Shown piece by piece: positions 56,610 to 64,000 of a DNA stretch of 64,000 bases. Below the pieces are notes generated by a model that was not told the origin of the DNA, ran no database searches, and was given only the letters and a program-made list of their open reading frames with translations. Every line of letters begins with the position of its first letter. The first letter of the stretch is position 1. The position numbers and the translations under genes were made by a program. Where the stretch lies: contig OY744544.1 in assembly GCA_963556195.1 (NCBI GenBank), positions 43,480,984 through 43,544,983 of the forward strand. Direction: 5' to 3'. The DNA is from Sepiola atlantica. Taxonomy: Eukaryota; Mollusca; Cephalopoda; Sepiida; Sepiolidae.

Positions 56610-56945
56610 TGTTTGAATGGAAAACTTTGAGTGACACCTTAAGGGTTATAGGTGACCCTAGGATGGAAGTTGACGAAACCAGGAGTCCTTTGGCTGGTGA
56701 GACTTCTAAGCAGGAAAGACATGTCTGGGGTGCCATCCCCAATTGGGAGCGGGCATGCACAATGTAATTTGGTATAGTCGGACGAGCTATCTGTCTGTCT
56801 ATCTGTTTGTCTTTCTCTCACACATTGTACAAAAGTAACCTGTTGTCTGTGACTCTTCTTCTCTTTGTAATAAACCTTTATAAAAAATTAAACACCGAGT
56901 CTGAGTGCGAATGATTTTATCCACCGACAACCAAGAACCTGGGTT
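56610..56945 (+). repeat. LTR-like sequence (copy 2)
   Basis: Layout as at 3.7 kb: a U3-like block with GGTGAGACTTCTAAGCAGG and AAAGACATG, a pyrimidine-rich tract, AATAAACC at about 56869, and a U5-like end ACCAAGAACC before TGGGTTCCCGACGATGA, a possible primer-binding site. No pol follows. Confidence 0.45.
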
Positions 56946-57180
56946 CCCGACGATGACACAGGTGTATAATGGTTTATACACGCATTGGTAAGTGAAAATG
57001 TAACAGGTATACATTGTCACTGTTTACTTGCCTCCCCACGAAGGCAGAGTTAGACACAGGTCGGTTTTTAATGTGGGGAAAATTCAGCTCCAAAAAAGGG
57101 GCACTCTGAATTTGTACAAAAATTGAAATTGCCTCAGTTTAGAAAGATTTCTCCTTCATTGAGCGAGGACAGAAAATATG

Positions 57181-57238
57181 AAGTGTAGTATAAGAACAGA
57201 TACTACACTTTGCTCCTAGCCGAAAGGCCAAGGGAATT
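57181..57238 (-). ncRNA. U2 snRNA-like fragment, probably a pseudogene
   Basis: On the minus strand, TTGGCCTTTCGGCTAGGAGC then AAAGTGTAGTATCTGTTCTTAT closely resembles the 5' end of U2 snRNA: stem-loop I, then the branchpoint-recognition segment GTGTAGTATCTGTTC. After TTAT the sequence departs from U2 and mirrors it, giving an 11-bp perfect hairpin (57181-57191 with 57200-57210). No Sm-site region was confidently identified. Confidence 0.5.
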
Positions 57239-57505
57239 GTCTCTCAAGACTGAAAGGAGGACTTTTTTTTAGTTTAATACAGAGAAAAACAATATGGCGA
57301 TATTTGTAATCATATGTGATAAGTAAACTTTAAAATTAAAAAATAAAAACACAAAAATTACTTGTTTGTTATCAAAATACACAGACAATTGGAATACATA
57401 TAGACAAGACAATCGGAATATTCACTCCCAAATATGGCCTATTTAAAAAAGACGCTTTTCTCATGGTCATGTGATTGCAAAGAAGCAAGCATCCCCCTAT
57501 TTCCA

Positions 57506-57808
57506 TCTAACATATCAATTTATGTCAGTCGGATTTTTTAAGTCAGGCTCAAATAGCAATCTGTCTGACATATCGCTATTTGATTCAGACTAGCCTATTT
57601 TGCGATTATTTTCCCCCACCATGTTATTGGTACGAATATAATTCATTTCGATTCGTTTTTTTTCTTTCTAATAATAGATAATATTTCGACTGGGTAAGAG
57701 TAATGTTAAAGTAGATATGTACAAAAATTTAATAGAAAAAAACAAACGGCATAGTTTAAAAATTCAAGTAAAAAAAACTCCCGGATAATACCGGGTAGTT
57801 ACAGCTAG
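57506..57808 (+). mobile_element. Helitron-like repeat
   Basis: It starts TCTAACATATCA after A and ends CTCCCGGATAATACCGGG ... AGCTAG before T. The terminal hairpin CCCGG-ATAATA-CCGGG is well formed. Confidence 0.6.
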
Positions 57809-57934
57809 TATATTAACACAATAAAACAAATAAAAGTTGTTTGTTTTTCTTAATCTTATCCGAAACAGGCATCAATTTTACAAAAAAAATGTAAACAAGT
57901 TTTGTCTAATTTATATTATTTTTTTTCAAACTAT

Positions 57935-58030
57935 TCAAATTATTGTCCTCATTAACGTTGGTATTTATATTTATACTATGTTTCGTCCAACTTTTCGGCC
58001 TTCTTCAAGTGTATGGTTCATTTATCTAAG
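57935..58030 (-). repeat. Penelope-like end motif, inverted copy
   Basis: In reverse it reads CTTGAAGAAGGCCGAAAAG, then GACGAAACATAGTATAAAT. It pairs with 59005-59075. Confidence 0.4.
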
Positions 58031-58139
58031 ATGATATTTGATCTGATTTTCAATATGATGTATGCTGTTCATTATTCACTCGAATACATGGTTTTAATCC
58101 CGTTGTTTTTTAATCTTATTTCCTCCATACGATGAACTT

Positions 58140-58480
58140 CACTTTTTCTGTTTATGTTTTTGATCTAAGGATTCTTCTTCTATTCATTTAACGTCACTTT
58201 TCCCTTGTTCAGGGATCAAACGTTTTCTGATATTATGCAAGCTCACTTTCCAGTTCTCACGGTTCAGCAGGTCAACTGTCTCCAAATTCCACTCTGTGCG
58301 ATCTTGTCCAATTACTTCCTTTCAAGTTTTCATTGGCCGGCTAACCTTCCTGCGATTTAAGATATCCATGTTTCTTCAACGGTTTATCCAGGAGGATGAA
58401 CGTTCTACATGACCATACCAACGTAATCGATTCATCCTTAAGATACTTCTGAAGAGAAGAATTTTTTTTATGGTAAACTC
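58140..58480 (-). mobile_element. RTE-like LINE 3' fragment
   Basis: On the minus strand MNRLRWYGHVERSSSWINR, then RKVSRPMKT, KEVIGQDRTEWNLE and NWKVSLHNIRKRLIPEQGK, the C-terminus of an RTE-type ORF2, with two stops and an AGAAGAAGAATC tail. Confidence 0.75.
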
Positions 58481-58694
58481 CCTGGATATTTTGTTTACTG
58501 TACAGATTTTTTTAAACAATTGTAAATCCGTTGAGTTGTTTTGGGTATAAATTATATGATATAATAATACAAATCTTGAAATAAATACATTTATATGCTC
58601 TATATAATTGCTAAATATTGAGCTTGTCATTTGTAATTGAAATTATATTCTTTTGTGAATCAATCTGATCGATATAAATTTAATTTGTATTATA

Positions 58695-58746
<52 letters not shown>
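58695..58746. repeat. (CT)n(AT)n microsatellite
   Basis: CT dinucleotides run into AT dinucleotides. Confidence 0.95.
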
Positions 58747-58748
<2 letters not shown>

Positions 58749-58974
58749 ATGTAATGAGTCAGTGGAAAATCATAAGCACACAAGTGGGTGAAAAAATAAA
58801 TTTAAAATATAATAATGAATAAACAAATAACGTGTAACTTACTATTTTGTGCTGAGTGTATTGGACAGTTTTAGAAGCAAGGTAAATCCTAATTTCTTTT
58901 GTTTTTGTTTTTATTTGCTAAGCTATTCTGTAGGAAATTTTCAGGAACCTTTCCCTTCTTCAAGCCTTCAATTA

Positions 58975-58976
<2 letters not shown>

Positions 58977-59011
<35 letters not shown>

Positions 59012-59075
59012 CTGAAGAAGGCTGGAGATATGACCGAAACGTAGTATAAATACCATCGTTGATGATGACAGTGCA
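58977..59075 (+). repeat. (AT)n followed by Penelope-like end motif
   Basis: AT repeats to 59006, then CACCTGAAGAAGGCTGGAG, GACCGAAACGTAGTATAAAT. The GAAGAAGGC...CCGAAACGT pattern is typical of Penelope-like element termini. Confidence 0.45.
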
Positions 59076-59399
59076 TTTGTATTGGTTTGTCTCTGTAATG
59101 ACTATGCTAAATGATTCATTGTATACGATTAATTGAATAAAAGTTGCTAGTCATGTGTAGCTGAGGCAGGGGGGTCAGAAAGTAATGTTAATAATGATCT
59201 CCTCGTCCCAAAAATTTGGACAAAAAATCTTGTCTACGTTTATATGCAAGAAATGCAAAAAATGTTGAATCGGCATGCATGCACTATCTTGGATATCCTG
59301 ACATCTAAAGTAATCACTAATTTCCCAAAGGGGAAGTAATTAAAACTTCAGCAAGTCTGGCCAGCAAACTTGGTTTAAAAAGAAAAAAGAAATTTTTTT

Positions 59400-59866
59400 T
59401 ATCGACATTCATCAAAGAGTTACAGAATTAGTAAATGCTGACGACCATTTTGTAACCCAATTGATCATCATGGTTCCGATTGACAAGCAAAGAGATCCAA
59501 TCAGTTCGGAAGAGTTCAGATCAAGTTCACAGAAATGGCTATCGAGACATCTTCTAATAACAAGTTCCAAAGGAAATCCAGTTGGTAGAAATAACAAATC
59601 CCAAAAAAGCAGATTATTCATCGCGAAACGAAATGTTCGAGCAATTCTTTGTCTCATCTCAGTATGTCTGAAGGTATTGCTTGGCGGCATTCGATGGTCG
59701 TTCCTCTCTCTTTTTCTCAAAAGAGAAACAGCATACACAGAAATAACTTCACAGTTAATTTTACAGCAGTTCAAATTGGAAAATATGAGTCAAGACATTT
59801 ATCTATCAAGGTCACATTTGAAGAGTGGATTCAAATTTATTTTATCAGAGTCTAATTTTTCTTTTT
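59400..59866 (+). CDS. Unassigned long open frame
   Basis: Open from about 59400 to the stop at 59866-59868, ATG at 59461 (135 codons). Segments: VTELVNADDHFVTQLIIMV, RSSSQKWLSRHLLITSSKG, FIAKRNVRAILCLISVCLK. It is basic with a hydrophobic centre. The opposite strand is also open for 120 codons, so coding direction is unclear. No family recognised. Acceptor- and donor-like sites (GAGTTACAG, AAG|GTATTG) are weak. Confidence 0.25.
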
Positions 59867-59869
59867 AAA

Positions 59870-60555
59870 TGTCTTAGCTTTTGTTTATCAAGGTTCAAGA
59901 GATTTTCGGCTCATAATTTAATCAGGTCCACAATTGAACAGGGTTTTGTCACTCGAGACACGGGTTAAAAAAATAGATAAATATTCTTCTCTTGGAGAGA
60001 GGTTTATTTTCATTCCAGTGGCAGTGAAGACTTCTGGAGTTGTTGACCCTCATTCAATTGCATTCCTTTTGTAAAATTGGCAGAATTGCATCTTGCTTAA
60101 ATTATGAGACTCATAAAACGGAGTGGCTGTTACAACATGTCTCATTGGTGGTGATTCATAGAATTATTTTTACTGAGGTTTAACTACTTTACTTGACAGA
60201 AGAATGAAGTGTGGTTTAATTGAGATCTTCAAAATATTTAATAAAATTTCTAAATATGGAACACGTTTTTTGTAATATCTCTCCTCGAACCAGAAATTAA
60301 TTGGCAAGAAAGATTTCAAAAACTAAACCTACCACAAAATTAGATTTTGTTTTGTTTTAATGGAGGTATATACTTTTGGAACATATTACATAATTAAATA
60401 AAAAAAATAGCACTAGAAAAGTACTTTTGAAGAATAAAATGGATAAATCCAGAAATAATGATAAAAGACTGAATTTACAGTTTATAAGCTTATTTAGGGG
60501 GTTAATCTGATGAGATATTTAAAAGAATTAGATTTCTATATATTCTGTTTTGTTA
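59870..60555. other. Anonymous AT-rich DNA
   Basis: Nothing recognised. Confidence 0.35.
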
Positions 60556-60556
60556 T

Positions 60557-60558
<2 letters not shown>

Positions 60559-60602
<44 letters not shown>
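60559..60602. repeat. (AT)n microsatellite
   Basis: About 21 AT dinucleotides. Confidence 0.95.
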
Positions 60603-60604
<2 letters not shown>

Positions 60605-60659
60605 TTTTTACATTAAAAGTTAAAATGGAGATCACTGATTAAAATTAGAGATGCCCAAA

Positions 60660-61072
60660 GAGATAGAATATATAATAAAACTGTATAAATTAAACTGAAC
60701 TGAGGCATAATAAATATATAATAAAACTGTATAAATTAAACTGAACTGAGGCATAATAAATATATAATAAAAACGTATAAATTAAACTGAACTGAGGCAT
60801 AATAAATATATAATGAAACTGTATAAATTAAACTGAACTGAGGCATAATAAATATATAATAAAACTGTATAAATTAAACTGAACTGAGGCATAATAAATA
60901 TATAATAAAACTGTATAAATTAAACTGAACTGAGGCATAATAAATATATAATAAAAACGTATAAATTAAACTGAACTGAGGCATAATAAATATATAATAA
61001 CACTGTATAAATTAAACTGAACTTAGGCATAATAAATATATAATAAAAACGTATAATTTAAACTGAACTGGT
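60660..61072. repeat. 46-bp minisatellite, about nine copies
   Basis: Unit ACTGTATAAATTAAACTG plus AACTGAGGCATAATAAATAT and AATAAA. Two variants (CTGTATAAA and CGTATAAA) are interspersed. Confidence 0.95.
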
Positions 61073-61339
61073 CAGTTGAGCTTTAGAAATATGTATGAGA
61101 GCCGAAAAGGCAAATTAATTATTTTTTAAACATGAAATTATCTGTCAGATTATAAATCAATGATAATATAAGCAGATCCACAACCTTTTGACAAACGAGA
61201 GATTATTCCTAACTGCAAGGTTTTCATGTCTTCAAGAACAGATTAGATTCGAATTGATTGTCAAAGTGATTATTATCAAAAAGATGTTAAGTCATGGTGA
61301 AACACTTATGATTTTCTTCTTTTTTTATTAGTCCGTTCA

Positions 61340-61645
61340 TTCTGTTTCTCTAGCAATCTGTCATGCTTAAGTTTGAAATTGCATTTTTATTGCTAAATGT
61401 TCAGATTAAATGGATACATTTTAGTTTATTTTTCAAGTTTGAAATTGTATTTTTGTTGATTTTCATTGCTAAATGATTGAATGGTCTCGGCTTAGTTTAG
61501 ATGTGTCAAAGCGTCTCTATATGAGCTTCTGTCTGGCTGTCGGTTTGTCGCACTCAAGTTTTAAATAGCATTTACATCGCTAAATGTGCAGATGCAATAG
61601 ACACAATAAAAAAATATCTGTTCTTTTATTGTGTTTTAAAGATTC
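61340..61645 (+). repeat. Interspersed repeat with variable tandem core, copy 3
   Basis: Units CTTAAGTTTGAAATTGCATT and CAAGTTTGAAATTGTATT, then GCTAAATGTGCAGATGCAAT and AAATATCTGTTCTT. Confidence 0.7.
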
Positions 61646-61804
61646 ATTATCCTCAACTTTGATGAGTTTTTTTTCTGAATTTTGATATTTTGGTATTGTT
61701 TTTGCTTATCATTTGATAAATCTAAATAAAAAACAAACATTTTTTTTACTAATAATATTCCTCAGTTTTCATTTTGCAAATATTTACCCAATGTGTTTCA
61801 TTGC

Positions 61805-62075
61805 TACCGGTTTATTAGGCATAATGGTTGGAGTGTTCGCTAATGGGTCAAGAGACCGGGGTCAAGTCATACCAAAGACTCAAAAAATGTTATTTGATGC
61901 ATCCTTGCTAAACACTTAGAATTATAAGGTGAGGATTATGAGTAAATGGAGAAATCCAGGGAAAGGAGTGGCGTCTTTCCTTACAGCTCAGTGTTGCAGC
62001 AACAGAAAGAAAGCCTTTGGATCACCCTCAACTATGATCAGATTTGATTTGATCAGATTTGGTTTGACTTTATAT
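61805..62075 (+). mobile_element. tRNA-derived SINE
   Basis: Head GGCATAATGGTTGGAGTGTT with a degraded box B (GGGTCAAGTC), family body TAAATGGAGAAATCCAGGG, and a tail of GATTTGATTTGATCAGAT. Confidence 0.75.
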
Positions 62076-62134
62076 GGCTTATCATACCATTGGTATCACA
62101 ATATAAGTTAATGTCATCCACTGAATTTTAATTT

Positions 62135-62200
62135 GGCTTAGCCGATCTCATAGTCTACATTGGCTACCATTAGACCATGTGTGCCCCACTTTGTGAGTCA
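62135..62200 (-). repeat. tRNA-like SINE head, fragment
   Basis: In reverse, CACATGGTCTAATGGTAGCC matches a pol III A box. No body follows. Confidence 0.4.
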
Positions 62201-63225
62201 GGTTCTGTTTTTAACCTAGTCATCATGGTGAACATTAAACTTGAAGAAAATTAAAAAGTGGGTTTATAATATATCAAAATGGCAGCAATAAAACGCAAGG
62301 GGTTGGCAGTGGGGACATTAGTCACCATGACAACAGAATGAACATGGCTGACAAACCCAGTGCCATATTAATATAGTGATATATCTTGCAGTTTCCAGAA
62401 CTCAAAGGCAAGAAAAATATCTTGTTTCATTATAACTTGATGATTAGAAGAGAGTCTTCATTAAGATTTGGTTCACTTTCCAATATTACTCAAAGCTGAC
62501 ATTGTAGATCTTAGATCTTAGTTAACCAACAAGAAATGTTTGACATGAGATGAATTTCTTCCAAAAGAAAACTGAAAAATATAATTACCACAAGATAGGA
62601 ATAGTAAAAATTTTGAGAGAAAAAATGGAATATATCTTTTGATGTATTATTTTCTGTCATAGAAACATACATTCCTTAATAAATGTGGACTTAGAATTTA
62701 AAAAAAAATGCAAACAGTATCAAAATTAACTCAGAACATCTTCCTTTAAAATTTATAGAAAACATGCTATTATCATAGATGGTAAAAAACAACCATTTTA
62801 AATAACTCATTAAGTATTTTTAGTGGTACAGCAGTTTTAAATTACTTTTATATGTAGATAAATGATTAGAGGCCAACAAAAATAGTTTTCATTAATAATT
62901 TAAAAAGAAAATAAAAATAAAATATATCTCTGTATCTGACAATTTTTTCAAAGAAATACGTTAGAAAATTTAAAAAAATTGTCTAATGCATTTTAAAAAA
63001 TTGTTGTCAGATTAAAATAGCAAATCAAGAATATATCTATTTTTATTTTTTTTTAAATTTGAAAATATTTTCTGTAAAACTCATTATTAGAAAAATGGTT
63101 AATTGAAATTTTTCGAATAGAAAAAAAAAATCAAAGATGAGGATAACTGTCAGGAAGAGTCAGGCATTAACGCTGCCAATTTTCTCAAGTCCATATTGTG
63201 TAAATTTGTTTACGTACTTAAAATA
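62201..63225. other. Anonymous AT-rich DNA
   Basis: Nothing recognised. Confidence 0.35.
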
Positions 63226-63229
63226 TGTC

Positions 63230-63308
63230 TCGGGTTAAACTGGATTTGAACTCAGTTTAGCCGATTTCATTGTCTGTGTGTGTATCCATTAAACCACTTG
63301 TGCAATCC
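63230..63308 (-). repeat. tRNA-like SINE head
   Basis: In reverse, GCACAAGTGGTTTAATGG (A box) and GAGTTCAAATCCAG (B box), correctly spaced at about 35 nt. The acceptor stem does not close, so it is not a tRNA gene. Confidence 0.55.
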
Positions 63309-63726
63309 AAATATAAATAGTCAAATAATTAACAGTTCTAAAAAAAAAAAATGACTTATCGAAATTTTGAGAACTAGAAACAACAAATATCAAAATTACA
63401 GTTAAGAAAAGACGGGGGCACTAAATGATGCCTCACATTACAAGATCAATGTCTTATAATCTGGATTTTCCATGATTTTTGGCATTATAACATATCAAAA
63501 CTATCAAGAGATAAAAAAAAGAAATTAACGTTAAATATTTTGGACCATGTGTAAATCTGCCACCCCACTTATCAGCTACTCGCTAGGCAATCACCTAGGA
63601 CACCAACATTTGTGGCTGCCACACATTCAGGACAAATTTGGATAAAATTTAAATGAAGGGAAAATTATGGTGGACAGTGGAACAGGATATTAGAAAGAGT
63701 CAGGGGGAGCCGAAGGTAGGTAGACA

Positions 63727-63962
63727 GTAGTAATAACCATAATAATAGGTTATTTGTAGTAATAACCATAATAATAGGTTATTTGCAGTAATAACCATAA
63801 TAATAGGTTATTTGTAGTAATAACCATAATAATAGGTTATTTGTAGTAATAACCATAATAATAGGTTATTTGCAGTAATAACCATAATAATAGGTTATTT
63901 GTAGTAATAACCATAATAATAGGTTATTTGTAGTAATAACCATAATAATAGGTTATTTGTAG
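63727..63962. repeat. 29-bp minisatellite, eight copies
   Basis: Unit AGTAATAACCATAATAATAG plus GTTATTTGT, containing the dyad AATAACC...GGTTATT. Units differ only at one position (TTTGT/TTTGC). Confidence 0.97.
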
Positions 63963-64000
63963 GGATGAAGTAATAAATTCACAAGATGAAAAATATGTTA

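Noticed and set aside
56284..56760. 158-codon minus-strand frame
   Set aside because: It crosses the 180-bp MITE and the LTR-like sequence; no domain or splice context.
63727..63962. CRISPR-like regular repeat array
   Set aside because: Units are contiguous with no unique spacers, and the genome is eukaryotic; it is a minisatellite.

Overview
This is an AT-rich metazoan genomic window with no recognisable complete protein-coding gene. It is dominated by transposable elements, foldback (palindromic) elements and minisatellites. The element mix suggests a lophotrochozoan, most likely a mollusc and possibly a cephalopod: Gypsy and Copia LTR elements, RTE-like, CR1/Jockey-like and Tx1-like LINEs, tRNA-derived SINEs, mariner, hAT, Merlin and Helitron-like DNA elements, and several copies of the GGGAGATAACT motif common in mollusc DNA. 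The taxon is an inference; no diagnostic host gene is complete.

Layout. 0-1.7 kb: end of a Gypsy pol plus its 3' LTR. 1.9-2.1 kb: a well-spliced host-like exon on the minus strand (CFAP119/CCDC189-like, tentative). 3-7 kb: LTR-like, Tc1-like, LINE and Helitron-like fragments, with a 30-bp minisatellite. 7.5-8.3 kb: a non-autonomous hAT element. 8.58-12.32 kb: a complete but decayed Copia element with both LTRs and a perfect 5-bp target duplication. 12.8-16.4 kb: Helitron-like repeat, RTE-like LINE tail, a 0.7-kb foldback and another LINE tail. 17.1-18.15 kb: a ~94-bp higher-order minisatellite. 18.4-22.7 kb: a decayed Tx1-like LINE (ORF1 zinc knuckle, ORF2 endonuclease/RT/C-terminal zinc motif), directly followed by the 3' tail of another LINE.

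23.2-27.4 kb: four foldbacks in a row, one about 1.35 kb, with two candidate terminal host exons between them (24.6-24.95 kb, minus). 28-34 kb: telomere-like minisatellite, a SINE and mostly anonymous DNA. 34.6-38.5 kb: a minus-strand Gypsy element interrupted inside its RT by a ~0.8-kb insertion that itself carries a hAT MITE with an exact 8-bp target duplication. 38.6-40.4 kb: a minus-strand LINE with an intact FADD RT core. 41-45.5 kb: two internally deleted mariners, RTE-like LINE fragments and a SINE; the second mariner holds a nested LINE and a foldback.

45.8-64 kb: minisatellites, a recurrent repeat with internal variable tandem units (three copies), SINEs, a LINE tail, two Helitron-like repeats, a Merlin element with 82-bp identical inverted repeats and an exact 8-bp target duplication (the youngest-looking insertion here), small MITEs, a second copy of the LTR-like family, a U2-snRNA-like hairpin and Penelope-like ends.

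Nothing here works as an operon or pathway. The window reads as intergenic or intronic DNA built by repeated nested insertion and decayed by frameshifts, internal deletions and stops. Where coding is intact over hundreds of codons (Gypsy integrase, LINE RT), the single stop is a TGA where CGA is likely, consistent with CpG decay.
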